Both the position numbers and the translations under genes were made by a program. A stretch of 64,000 bases of DNA from Saccharicrinis sp050589685 (GTDB taxonomy: Bacteria > Bacteroidota > Bacteroidia > Bacteroidales > Marinilabiliaceae), in contig NZ_JBNGOS010000019.1 in assembly GCF_050589685.1 (NCBI RefSeq), forward strand, positions 62,001 to 126,000, written 5' to 3'. Positions 48,179 to 56,889 of the stretch are shown piece after piece; the stretch's first letter is position 1, and the number at the start of each line of letters is the position of its first letter. A model generated the notes under the pieces. It had not been told where the DNA came from, did no database searches, and worked only from the letters and a program-made list of their open reading frames with translations.

Positions 48179-48874
48179 ATGAAAAGTTTAAATGCGGTAT
48201 TTCTATTGCTAACTTTGCTCATGCCAAACGTTTTGTCTGCACAAGAAACCGATTGGGCTAATTTGAATCGTTACCGGAAAGAAAACGCCATGCTCAAAGT
48301 TCCAGCAAAAAAAGAGCAGAGAGTGGTTTTTATGGGCAACTCCATAACCGAAAAATGGGGCTCCCGAGATTCTATGTTCTGGAAAGGTAAACCTTATATT
48401 AATAGGGGTATCAGCGGACAGGTGACATCGCAAATGTTGCTTCGTTTTCGAGCAGATGTTATTGAGCTTCAGCCTAAGGTGGTCGTCATTTTAGCCGGAA
48501 CCAACGATATAGCGCAAAATAAAGGCCCCATTACGATAAAGGAGATAGCAGGCAATATATTTTCAATGGTTGAATTGGCCAAAGCCAATCAAATAGAGGT
48601 TGTGTTGTGTTCTGTTTTGCCGGTTGTGCAATACAAATGGAGAAAGGAAATAAAACCTGCGGAAAAGGTTATCGAACTCAATAAACTGCTGAAAGCTTAC
48701 GCAAAAAAAAACAAGCTTTCCTATATTGACTGCCACACGCCAATGGCGAACGAACACAAAGGTTTAAAAAAAGAGTTTTCTCCGGATGGGGTACATCCCA
48801 ATTACAAGGGTTACCAAATGATGGGACTTTTGTTCGAAAAATCCATTTCCAAGGCACTAAAAAAGAAACACTGA
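48179..48874 (+). CDS. SGNH/GDSL-family esterase
   Basis: 231 residues with a signal peptide to about 21 (NVLSAQ). Block I is GNSITEKWG with Ser55. The block II glycine lies in NRGISG, block III is AGTNDI (Asn109), and block V is SPDGVHPNY with Asp203 and His206. These are complete catalytic residues of an SGNH hydrolase. In glycan loci such enzymes remove acetyl groups from sugars. Together with the SASA-type esterase at 38075 it implies an acetylated substrate. Confidence 0.88.
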   Translation: MKSLNAVFLLLTLLMPNVLSAQETDWANLNRYRKENAMLKVPAKKEQRVVFMGNSITEKWGSRDSMFWKGKPYINRGISGQVTSQMLLRFRADVIELQPKVVVILAGTNDIAQNKGPITIKEIAGNIFSMVELAKANQIEVVLCSVLPVVQYKWRKEIKPAEKVIELNKLLKAYAKKNKLSYIDCHTPMANEHKGLKKEFSPDGVHPNYKGYQMMGLLFEKSISKALKKKH

Positions 48875-48875
48875 G

Positions 48876-49031
48876 ATGAATATGGTGTGTATGTGGCAAA
48901 TAGTACTGAATGCTTTGTGCTTGAGTGACATACGCAACCATGCAACAAACATTGCATTGTTTGGTATGCTTTCCCTATCTTCATTTTTGGGTTTTATCTA
49001 CTTTCGTTACAATAAAAATTGTAAAATGTAA
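48876..49031 (+). CDS. Possible small membrane protein (51 residues)
   Basis: ATG 48876 lies one base after the esterase stop (48874). The frame runs MNMVCMWQIV... with one hydrophobic stretch (NIALFGMLSLSSFLGFIYF) and a basic tail (RYNKNCKM), a positive-inside single-pass layout. No homolog is known to me. It could be a chance frame, but spacing and topology make it worth listing. Confidence 0.25.
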   Translation: MNMVCMWQIVLNALCLSDIRNHATNIALFGMLSLSSFLGFIYFRYNKNCKM

Positions 49032-49091
49032 AAAACAACCTGTGTATGGCATTAAGGAATTGCAGTAGATACACATTATTAAAATATTAAA

Positions 49092-50288
49092 ATGAGAAAA
49101 CTATTAATTTTAAGTCAATTGGTACTTGTCGCGCTTATGATTAGTTGTACAACCCCTCAAGAATTCGATACAAAGGTTTCGTTGGATTATTGCCTTGAGC
49201 AGGTTACAAAAAGTATAGGTCAAACCCAGTATGCAGATTCATTCCCCCGAAACATTGATCCGGGTAAAAAGGAATGGAATTATGTGGGGGTAAAAGATTG
49301 GACCAGCGGTTTCTATCCGGGCGTACTTTGGTATGCCTATGAGTATACGGGTAATGAGGAAATATTAAAGCAAGCTAAAAAATTTACCGAACCTATTAAA
49401 TACATTGCCTTTAACAAGGCTTACGATCATGATATAGGTTTTCAGGTGTATTGTAGTTTTGGCAACGGTTACCGATTGACCGGAAATAAGGCCTACAAGG
49501 AGGTGATGTTGGCTGCCGCGGATACCTTGGCAACGCTTTATAATCCTCATGTAGGTACTATTCATTCCTGGCCTCGCAAAAAAGAGTATTCGCATAATAC
49601 CATCATCGATAATATGATGAATCTGGAATTGTTGTTCTGGGCATCCAAAAACGGGGGCGGTCAACAATTATATCAAATGGCAGAGAGTCACGCCGAAGTG
49701 ACCATGAAAAATATAGTTCGCTCGGATAATGCCGTTTACCATGTAGGGGATTTTGACAAGGAAACAGGTGAATTTATTAAGGGACACACACATCAGGGTT
49801 ATGCCGATGAATCTATGTGGGCACGCGGACAAACCTGGGGTATTTATGGCTTTGCCATTGCCAGCCGCGAAACGGGACGGAAAGACTTTCTGGAGACCTC
49901 CAAAAAACTGGCAGATCATTTTCTGGAACGTATGCCTGAAGACGGTATCCCTTTTTGGGATTTTGACGACCCACGCATTCCCAAAGCCCCCAAAGATGCA
50001 TCGGCTGCCGCAATTGCTGCTTGTGGTATGTTAGAGCTTTCCAACCAGGTAGAAGAAAGAGAATTAGCGCACAAATATAAGAATGCCGCTGAAACGCTTT
50101 TGTCAACTCTTTCGTCTGATAAATATTGGAGCAGGGAAACCAATAATGCTATTTTGTTGCATTCAACGGGAAACCATCCTCGAAATTCCGAAATTGACGT
50201 ACCAATTATTTATGCCGATTACTATTTTATGGAAGCATTGTTGCGCTTGAAAAGAATGGACGAAGGGGAAATGATGGCTTATCAGTAA
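49092..50288 (+). CDS. Glycoside hydrolase family 88 unsaturated glucuronyl hydrolase, lipoprotein
   Basis: 398 residues with lipobox MISC. The (alpha/alpha)6 barrel has the two catalytic aspartates expected for GH88: Asp114 in YDHDIGFQVY and Asp173 in IIDNMMNLEL. RGQTWGIYGFA and NHPRNSEIDVPIIYADYYF are also family-typical. The enzyme hydrates the 4,5-double bond of unsaturated uronyl residues at the non-reducing end of lyase products. Its presence is the strongest evidence that a uronic-acid lyase works in this pathway. No named lyase is encoded in the window. Confidence 0.92.
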   Translation: MRKLLILSQLVLVALMISCTTPQEFDTKVSLDYCLEQVTKSIGQTQYADSFPRNIDPGKKEWNYVGVKDWTSGFYPGVLWYAYEYTGNEEILKQAKKFTEPIKYIAFNKAYDHDIGFQVYCSFGNGYRLTGNKAYKEVMLAAADTLATLYNPHVGTIHSWPRKKEYSHNTIIDNMMNLELLFWASKNGGGQQLYQMAESHAEVTMKNIVRSDNAVYHVGDFDKETGEFIKGHTHQGYADESMWARGQTWGIYGFAIASRETGRKDFLETSKKLADHFLERMPEDGIPFWDFDDPRIPKAPKDASAAAIAACGMLELSNQVEERELAHKYKNAAETLLSTLSSDKYWSRETNNAILLHSTGNHPRNSEIDVPIIYADYYFMEALLRLKRMDEGEMMAYQ

Positions 50289-50370
50289 TCGGCAGTGTAA
50301 TCAATACCAAAACCTTGTAAATTAATGGTTTCATGCAGGTTGTATGACCTTTGAAAGAAAATGTAAAAAG

Positions 50371-51243
50371 ATGAATAACCTAAGAAAAATGATATTGGCT
50401 ATACTTGTCATAATTTCGACATGGCAAGTGGTGGCACAAGAGGCAAACGCGATATTCAATACAGCAAAAAGTTTAGTGTTGGAACAAAACTACAGCGAGG
50501 CTTTATCGAAATATAAAGATGCCTTTGCAACAGAAATAGGCGACTCTGTGCAGCTCGCAGAAGCTTATGGATACGCCGGTATTTGTTTAGAAGAGACAGG
50601 TAATGTTCGGGAAGCGCTGAAGCATTATAAAAAGGCTCTCAATTATAAGGTACTTGAATTGTCCATTTATGACAAGGCTATATCTTTAACCAAAGAGATG
50701 AAAAACCATGAAATGCATGAATGGGCATTGATGGAAAAAGTAAAATATTTTCCCGAGTTTAAAGTGGATGTTGAGAAAGCACTAAGTTCACATTATCTAA
50801 AAACTAAACAGTACGATAAACTATTGATTTCATCCGAAAAAATGGGACAATGGTTCCCGGATTCTCCAAAGTACAAGTATTATATGGGAGTGGCCTACCA
50901 AAGCCAAGGTGACATTGATCAAGCTGTTGAAGCTTATAAATTAGCACTGGACAAGGATGCGGAATACACGTCAGCGAATATGCGGCTGGGTCATATTCTT
51001 TTCGAAAAAGGGAACAAGGTATATGCTAAAAAGAAAAAAGCATACGAAGCAATAGCAAAGCCAACACGGGTTGATTACTCAAACTATCATAAATCGCTGG
51101 AGGAAGCTAAAGTCATTTATCGGGAAGCGGAGGGTTACCTGTTAAAAGCATACCAAGTTAAACAGGATCCTAATTTGAAAAAGATGCTGTATGCCGTATA
51201 TACAAGACTGGGAGAAAAAGAGAAAGCGTTAAAGTTTAAATAA
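50371..51243 (+). CDS. Exported tetratricopeptide-repeat protein
   Basis: 290 residues from ATG 50371, which gives a signal peptide (ILVIISTWQVVAQ); ATG 50344 is possible. Several TPR units are visible (YSEALSKYKDAFA, NVREALKHYKKAL, GDIDQAVEAYKLALDKD) and a final helical pair ending LGEKEKALKFK. TPR proteins are scaffolds. It is the last plus-strand gene before a long run of minus-strand genes and is not obviously part of glycan breakdown. Confidence 0.75.
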   Translation: MNNLRKMILAILVIISTWQVVAQEANAIFNTAKSLVLEQNYSEALSKYKDAFATEIGDSVQLAEAYGYAGICLEETGNVREALKHYKKALNYKVLELSIYDKAISLTKEMKNHEMHEWALMEKVKYFPEFKVDVEKALSSHYLKTKQYDKLLISSEKMGQWFPDSPKYKYYMGVAYQSQGDIDQAVEAYKLALDKDAEYTSANMRLGHILFEKGNKVYAKKKKAYEAIAKPTRVDYSNYHKSLEEAKVIYREAEGYLLKAYQVKQDPNLKKMLYAVYTRLGEKEKALKFK

Positions 51244-51584
51244 TTAGAATTAACGGTTAAAAAGCCGGTTTAATCCTTAAATCCTCAAGCATTAAATTTT
51301 GACTTTCTTTAATGATTCTGGTTTAAGGGTTAATCCTCATTTAATATCTCACGCATTGGTGTGAAGCAGGTAGCCAAAGGGGTGATGTGCTTAAGCGAAT
51401 CCAGAAAGGATACAACTCATACATACCCGGGAAATGCTTTGCAGGTATTGGCTTAATATAGCCTTGCCTTAGTAAGAGCAGGCTGGTCATCGTTTAAAAT
51501 AGAATTCAACCTTAAAAGCAAAACCCGGATATTTTTATTTCACACATCTTTTAAAATTTTACTGCGAACTATTACTTAAGTTGG
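51244..51584. other. Convergent intergenic region, no gene seen
   Basis: About 340 bases between the TPR and protease stop codons. Two similar GGTTTAA/TTAATCCT-rich stretches occur near 51270 and 51325. No clear terminator or coding frame is visible. Confidence 0.5.
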
Positions 51585-53105
51585 CTACAACCCAAAGGCG
51601 TAATAATAAGTCCCCGGATAATCCTCATAGACACCTTCCATCATAACACCACCTTTTTTGTTTTCAAGGTATTTTACAAGTTCCTTAATCGACTTGTAAG
51701 GTTCTCCATCCACTTTTGTAATAATAAAACCAACTCGTACATCGGTATGCCTCTTTAATTTTCCGGCGAATAACTTTGTAATCCTCAATCCACTATCTAT
51801 ACCAAGTTTGTTGGCGGTTGTTTTATCTATCTCTTCTAACTCTACCCCTAATACATCCAGTATTTTTTTGGCATCCCGTTCATTCAGCTTTGTTTTTCCC
51901 TCTTGATTTCGCAGTGTGACCAGGAATTCCAGTTTCTTACCTTTCCGGTCAACTTCGAGTGCCACTTTATCTCCCGGATGATGTCTTCCTATAATTTCAA
52001 GTAATTTAGCAGAAGCATTTACTTGAATATCATCTACTTTTGAAATCACATCACCAACTTTAATTCCGGCTTCTCCGGCTGCACTATTCTTCGCAATGCT
52101 GTCCACAAAAACACCTTCAGTCACATAAAGGTCTTTTTCTTTGGCGAGGTTACCGTCGACGCTGCGAATTATTAATCCCAGATAACCTCTTTGCACCATT
52201 CCATATTTGAGCAAATCATCAATCACTTTGGAAACAATATTCGCCGGAACAGCAAAGCCATATCCTGCATAAGCTCCGGTAGGGCTCGCAATAGCGGTAT
52301 TAATGCCAATCAAACCGCCATGAAGGTTTACCAGGGCGCCTCCGCTATTACCGGGATTGATGGCCGCATCTGTTTGAATAAAAGATTCAATGGCACTTTG
52401 ATCCCTTAAAATATTTATATTTCGCCCTGTGGCACTAATGATTCCGGCCGTTACAGTTGAATTTAAATTAAAAGGATTCCCTACTGCCAACACCCATTCC
52501 CCAACTTGCACTTCATCTGAGTTTACAAGTGGTAAGTATGGTAAATCCTTTTCTTTTATTTGTAGCAGCGCCAAATCAGTGGAAGAGTCTGTACCGATTA
52601 TTTTCGCTTTAAACACCCGATTGTCATCCAAGGTAACCTCAATGTCGTCCGCATTAGCAATAACATGATTATTTGTTACAACATAACCATCGGCATTGAT
52701 GATGACCCCGGAACCTGTTCCTACCCTTGTTTGAGGTCCTCTGTTTTGGGGTTGTGGTGAATCAAATTTAAAGTCAGGTCCAAAAAAATGTTTGAACATA
52801 TCATCTTGAAAAAAATCCCTAAACCGATCAGGATATTGACGATAATTGTAGTTCTGAACGTTTTGAACCTGTGTTGATTTAATATGTACAACCGCAGGCA
52901 TTACTTTTTTTGCCACTTCCGTAAACTCTAACGGTACTATTTCGCCATTTTTATTTACCGAATAAGCAGCGCCAACAACTGGGGTACCGGAAATATGTTC
53001 AACTTTAACAGTTTTACTTGTTTTCGTTCCTATAAACTGAAAAGTACCTATTGTAAGGGCGCTGCCTAAAACTGCTGCAATTAATAATAAACTAAATCGT
53101 TTCAT
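51585..53105 (-). CDS. degP-like: HtrA/DegP-family periplasmic serine protease
   Basis: 506 residues with an N-terminal signal anchor. The chymotrypsin-like domain has the full triad: His147 in VTNNHVI, Asp177 in SSTDLALLQI and Ser254 in NPGNSGGALV. Two PDZ domains follow (about 285-380 and 395-506; LGLIIRSVDGNLAKEKDLYV, LRITKLFAGKLKR). The family degrades misfolded envelope proteins. Unusually for this phylum, a strong Shine-Dalgarno AAGGAGG lies 8 bases before the ATG (53114-53120), suggesting high translation. Two Hsp20 genes lie upstream on the same strand. Confidence 0.95.
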   Translation of the reverse strand: MKRFSLLLIAAVLGSALTIGTFQFIGTKTSKTVKVEHISGTPVVGAAYSVNKNGEIVPLEFTEVAKKVMPAVVHIKSTQVQNVQNYNYRQYPDRFRDFFQDDMFKHFFGPDFKFDSPQPQNRGPQTRVGTGSGVIINADGYVVTNNHVIANADDIEVTLDDNRVFKAKIIGTDSSTDLALLQIKEKDLPYLPLVNSDEVQVGEWVLAVGNPFNLNSTVTAGIISATGRNINILRDQSAIESFIQTDAAINPGNSGGALVNLHGGLIGINTAIASPTGAYAGYGFAVPANIVSKVIDDLLKYGMVQRGYLGLIIRSVDGNLAKEKDLYVTEGVFVDSIAKNSAAGEAGIKVGDVISKVDDIQVNASAKLLEIIGRHHPGDKVALEVDRKGKKLEFLVTLRNQEGKTKLNERDAKKILDVLGVELEEIDKTTANKLGIDSGLRITKLFAGKLKRHTDVRVGFIITKVDGEPYKSIKELVKYLENKKGGVMMEGVYEDYPGTYYYAFGL

Positions 53106-53293
53106 TACGTTGCCCTCCTTTTAATAAATAGTTTTTATTGATGACTATTTAGTGAACTAAACCACAAGTCTCTTTTTTTTTGTTGCATTGTTTTTTCCAG
53201 TGTTTCGTCTGGCTTTTTATGTATATTTATAAGTATTTGTATTAATGATTTCCATTGATTAGCCGTTTAAACAGCTGGATATAAGCACTGCCA

Positions 53294-53803
53294 CTATGCT
53301 GATTTTTTAAATAGACTTCCAATTTGTTGCTTAAAATTCTTAATAATGCTTGTGGCCTTATTCCTTTCGGTATCAATAGCCTTTATTGTTTCGGATTTGC
53401 CTGATACCGGAATTTCCCGGTAGCTTATAAATTTTTCTTTTTTAGGTATTTCAATATTTAAAACTCCATCTTTCAGTTTAGCTTTTATTTTATCAATATC
53501 CATATCAACTGACAACCTTGTGTTTTTTAAAAAGTGGTGTTCTATTGTCTTGTTTTCTTTATTATTCCACCACGATTTACCTTTTTTAAAAGCGCCTTTA
53601 ACAGTTAGAATCTTGTCCTGTACACAAATATTTAAGTCTCTTTTTTTTAAACCGGGAACGGAATATTTAATTTTGTAAGCATCAGGAGTTTGTGAAACCT
53701 CCTCCGTTACCGCATTCTCATATTTAATGAATGGCTCAAAGACACAAAACTCAAACAATGGGTTGAACCAAGGGTAAATGCTATTACATATAATTGTTTT
53801 CAT
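53294..53803 (-). CDS. Hsp20/alpha-crystallin family protein (divergent)
   Basis: 169 residues. The alpha-crystallin domain is about 35-135: IKYSVPGLKKRDLNICVQDK, then strands ending GVLNIEIPKKEK, the usual conserved end of the domain. The N-terminal arm (FNPLFEFCVFEPFI) is unlike that of the neighbouring Hsp20, and a basic C-terminal extension is added. Small heat-shock proteins hold unfolded proteins. No Shine-Dalgarno is seen here, in contrast to the genes on both sides. Confidence 0.82.
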   Translation of the reverse strand: MKTIICNSIYPWFNPLFEFCVFEPFIKYENAVTEEVSQTPDAYKIKYSVPGLKKRDLNICVQDKILTVKGAFKKGKSWWNNKENKTIEHHFLKNTRLSVDMDIDKIKAKLKDGVLNIEIPKKEKFISYREIPVSGKSETIKAIDTERNKATSIIKNFKQQIGSLFKKSA

Positions 53804-53946
53804 CTCATTTAAGTTTTAGTTTCTAAGTTATTGGAGAAACTTGCCAATATTGATTTACCCGTATGAGGAAACAATACAATGGCTCATTTCTTAACAAGAA
53901 ATTTAAGATTAATAAAACAGGGCAGGGATGGCCTGCCCATTATCAA

Positions 53947-54399
53947 TTACACAATCTTAATTTGTTTTGCGGGTTTGGGCTTAACTTCCTCACGTTTAGG
54001 AAGTGTGATGTGAAGGATCCCGTTTTCGTAATTGGCTCCAATTTTTTCCGCGTCAACTACATTTTCAGAAACGGTGAATGAGCGTTGGAACGACTGGTAA
54101 CTATATTCACGTCTTGTGATCTTTTCGCCCTCTTTTTCTTCAAATTCATTTTTCTTTTCAGATGAAATAGTCAAGCGACCGTTGTCATAGTTTAATTTGA
54201 AGTCTTCTTTAGATAACCCCGGAGCAGCAACGTCAATTAAAAACTCATTGTTGTTTTCTTTAACGTTTACCGCAGGTAAGGTAGTGTCTGTGCTGGAATA
54301 GTTGGTCCTATTCCAATCCATTAATTCGCCATCAAAAAACCTATCGAAAATTGAAGGAACTGATGGGAACCAGTTGTTTGATAATTTTGCAAGTGTCAT
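53947..54399 (-). CDS. Hsp20/alpha-crystallin family small heat-shock protein
   Basis: 150 residues. The N-terminal WFPSVPSIFDRFF arm is followed by a typical alpha-crystallin domain (EFLIDVAAPGLSKEDFKLNYDN ... GANYENGILHITLPKRE) and a C-terminal IKIV tail, an I-x-I/V-type motif used in oligomer formation. A GGAGG sits 9 bases before the ATG (54409-54413). Probably stress-induced and functionally linked with the HtrA gene downstream. Confidence 0.93.
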   Translation of the reverse strand: MTLAKLSNNWFPSVPSIFDRFFDGELMDWNRTNYSSTDTTLPAVNVKENNNEFLIDVAAPGLSKEDFKLNYDNGRLTISSEKKNEFEEKEGEKITRREYSYQSFQRSFTVSENVVDAEKIGANYENGILHITLPKREEVKPKPAKQIKIV

Positions 54400-54737
54400 A
54401 GCGTTAATCCTCCAAAAATTTTAGTTCAACAAATTTTTATAAACTCATTGAGGATTTTTCAAACAGAATGCCAATTTACAGTAACCTCTTACGCTGTTTT
54501 AGTGTTTTTGCTGATTTACAAATATTTAGTTTTTTGAGTATAAAAGAGAGGATATGATTCGTCAGTAATTTTGACAGAGGGAAGGGGAGTAATAATGTCA
54601 TAATGACCTCTTTAGCTGACAAACTTGCATAGGGTATGATGGAGTGTAAATAATTAACGATACTTATTCACGAATAATAACTGTTTTCAATGGTATTCCC
54701 ATAGGCCATTATAGCCCATGGGAATACGAATCCAATT
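54400..54737. other. Upstream region of hsp20 with a 3' hairpin of the ATP-grasp gene
   Basis: About 340 bases. It must hold the hsp20 promoter (minus strand), but I see no convincing TAnnTTTG match. The hairpin at 54693-54727 is the only clear structure. Confidence 0.5.
54693..54727 (-). terminator. Hairpin after the ATP-grasp gene, possible terminator without T-run
   Basis: GTATTCCCAT (54693-54702) pairs with ATGGGAATAC (54718-54727), with an inner GGC/GCC. It lies 11 bases past the minus-strand stop at 54738. No T-run follows, so it may act as a processing or stability element. Confidence 0.45.
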
Positions 54738-56885
54738 TTATAGTTTTTCATTTAACAAAAGAGCCAAAAGCAAAGCTCTGTCCGTAATACTATTTCTGTA
54801 TATGTACTCAGCCCATTTTTTATCGTAACCGCCTGTGGGTCCCAGTCCGTCAATTTTAGGGCAACCTTTTACTACATTACAAATGTTAGACGAGCTCCAA
54901 CGGTGTTCTTTTTTAATATTCACATCGCTTAGTTTTGACAATTTCCGCAAGATATTGAATACCCTTTTGCTATCTTCAGATTCGGGCATCGGAAGCCTTG
55001 AAACCCCGCCTTGCAACTGACTGCTATACATTTTTAACTGATTCTTTGTAGGGGTTACCAATTTACTGACTTTTTGGTCAATCGCTTCATACTCTTCTTT
55101 GTGGTTAAAGCGAACACTTATTTTAGAGGAGCCGCTGGCAAAACCTTTAAAGATATTTGATTTAAAACTGGTGTTGTATGGGGCTAATACCACATCCGGG
55201 TTATTCTTTGAGATATCCACAATAGATGCCAAAGTTTTATAAAATAGGGCCGATACTTTTGCCACATTCTCAGCTGTATTGTCAACCAATTTAACATCGT
55301 AAACGTAATTGGTACTACCTGAGCGGCTGGTAATAACACTTCCTTCATCATTTCCTCCATGCAAAGCAATAATGTGCCTTGCTTTTGCTGCTTTAGTATT
55401 TAACACTTCTCGTGAGAACTTACCGCCGATATTAGTATCAGGAATAACTATAACTCCAATTTTAAGTTTTTTTAATAAGCGGCTAAACCTTAAAGCCTGC
55501 AATGCCAGTAATGTTGTTACAATACCACCTTTGTTTTCCCATACACCAGTACCGTATAACTTGTGTTCTGTTGCATAAAAAGATTCCTGTTCTTCCAGTT
55601 TTTGTTGGTCATCAACAGACAATATTAAGAGCCAATCAACTTCTTCTTTATAAGAATTTGAGAAATAAACCACGTTGCCCACTTCAAGGTTCGGAAAAAC
55701 CTCTTGCGTAAAACCAATAGGTGCTAATTCTGTTTTTATTAAATTAATGGCCTGGTTGATACCACTTACGTTACGAACATATGTGTTGATATTAACCAGT
55801 TTCTCCAACAATGTCTCTGCCTGGTCGTTTCTACTTCGGATAAAAGTGCGAAGACGACTGTGTAAAGGAAGTTTCTTTGAAGATGCCTCTCCTTCGATAG
55901 GTCGCATGCCACCAAAATATCTAATCGCAGCAACGTCCAGCATTCGATTAACCAATTTCTGATAATCGTAACCTGCTACTTTTGCCGCATGGGGATAAGA
56001 GCCGGAAACCCCAAGGCTTGCCATGGAGTTAATTTCTAACAAATATATATTGTCTTCTTCGTCCAAGCGTATGTCAACCCGGGCGAAATCTCTTAAACCT
56101 AAAGCTTTAAAGGATTCAATACTGAATTTTTGCATTCTGTCGGCCAGTTCCGGAGATATATTGGCCGGACAGACTTTTTGGCGTGGTTTTCCTTTTTTAT
56201 CACCCACCGTTTGAATGGCATCAGGGTCACCCTCCAGGTCTATTTCCAAAACAGGAAAGGCTTCAACCGGGTTGTTTCCGAGCAGACCAACACAAAATTC
56301 TCTTCCACGAATAAACTCCTCCACTAAAGCTTGTTGCTGAAATTCCGTTACAATAAAATTAACGGCTTCTTTTAAATCTTCTTGGTTGTAAACCACCTTG
56401 AGCCCAAAAGAAACGCTTTCCATTTTGGGTTTAACAATTACTGGATAATGAACCGTTGAAAAGTCGTCCTCAACACTGCTGAAAACCCAAAAATCGGGCG
56501 TTGGCAACCGGTGGTTTTGCCAAACAATTTTTGTCATTACTTTATCTAATGCCAAAGCATGTCCCGAAGGTGTCGAGCCCACGTAAGGAATTCCTAGCAT
56601 TTCCAGCATGGAAGGGATGTGCGTATATCTGCTTTCACCTTGAATACCATAGGCCATATTAAACACCATTCCCATATGCTCACCATCAATAACCCTGGGC
56701 ATATAATGTTGCAGACGTTCAATGATGTACATGTTTCCATCTAAAATATGTACATTATGCCCGGCTTTTTCAAGGCTTTCGGCTACCCGTTTTACATTCG
56801 CCTCAGAATAAAACTCTTTATTCTGCATGCCCAACGTGTTAATTACACCCGTTAAATCTTTATTATAAATAAGCGCTATTTTCAT
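54738..56885 (-). CDS. D-Ala-D-Ala ligase-like ATP-grasp enzyme fused to a degenerate M20 peptidase domain
   Basis: 715 residues. Residues 1-325 form an ATP-grasp ligase (VFNMAYGIQGESR, IPYVGSTPSGHALALDK, VIVKPKMESVSFG, DFARVDIRLDEED and EINSMASLG with metal ligands). Residues 355-715 match the M20 fold with a dimerisation-like insert (about 520-620). The M20 catalytic residues are altered: HxD becomes SVD (423-425), the bridging Asp becomes Glu450 in WENKGG, the Glu-Glu pair becomes Thr484-Asn485 in IPDTNIGG, and the last His is missing. The ligase half is probably active on an amino acid or peptide. The M20 half is more likely a binding module. First gene after two MscS genes, 4 bases downstream. 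Confidence 0.82.
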   Translation of the reverse strand: MKIALIYNKDLTGVINTLGMQNKEFYSEANVKRVAESLEKAGHNVHILDGNMYIIERLQHYMPRVIDGEHMGMVFNMAYGIQGESRYTHIPSMLEMLGIPYVGSTPSGHALALDKVMTKIVWQNHRLPTPDFWVFSSVEDDFSTVHYPVIVKPKMESVSFGLKVVYNQEDLKEAVNFIVTEFQQQALVEEFIRGREFCVGLLGNNPVEAFPVLEIDLEGDPDAIQTVGDKKGKPRQKVCPANISPELADRMQKFSIESFKALGLRDFARVDIRLDEEDNIYLLEINSMASLGVSGSYPHAAKVAGYDYQKLVNRMLDVAAIRYFGGMRPIEGEASSKKLPLHSRLRTFIRSRNDQAETLLEKLVNINTYVRNVSGINQAINLIKTELAPIGFTQEVFPNLEVGNVVYFSNSYKEEVDWLLILSVDDQQKLEEQESFYATEHKLYGTGVWENKGGIVTTLLALQALRFSRLLKKLKIGVIVIPDTNIGGKFSREVLNTKAAKARHIIALHGGNDEGSVITSRSGSTNYVYDVKLVDNTAENVAKVSALFYKTLASIVDISKNNPDVVLAPYNTSFKSNIFKGFASGSSKISVRFNHKEEYEAIDQKVSKLVTPTKNQLKMYSSQLQGGVSRLPMPESEDSKRVFNILRKLSKLSDVNIKKEHRWSSSNICNVVKGCPKIDGLGPTGGYDKKWAEYIYRNSITDRALLLALLLNEKL

Positions 56886-56889
56886 TTTA

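Noticed and set aside
54440..54470. Sigma-54-like promoter upstream of hsp20
   Set aside because: A TGGCA is present on the minus strand, but the matching GC at the -12 position is missing.
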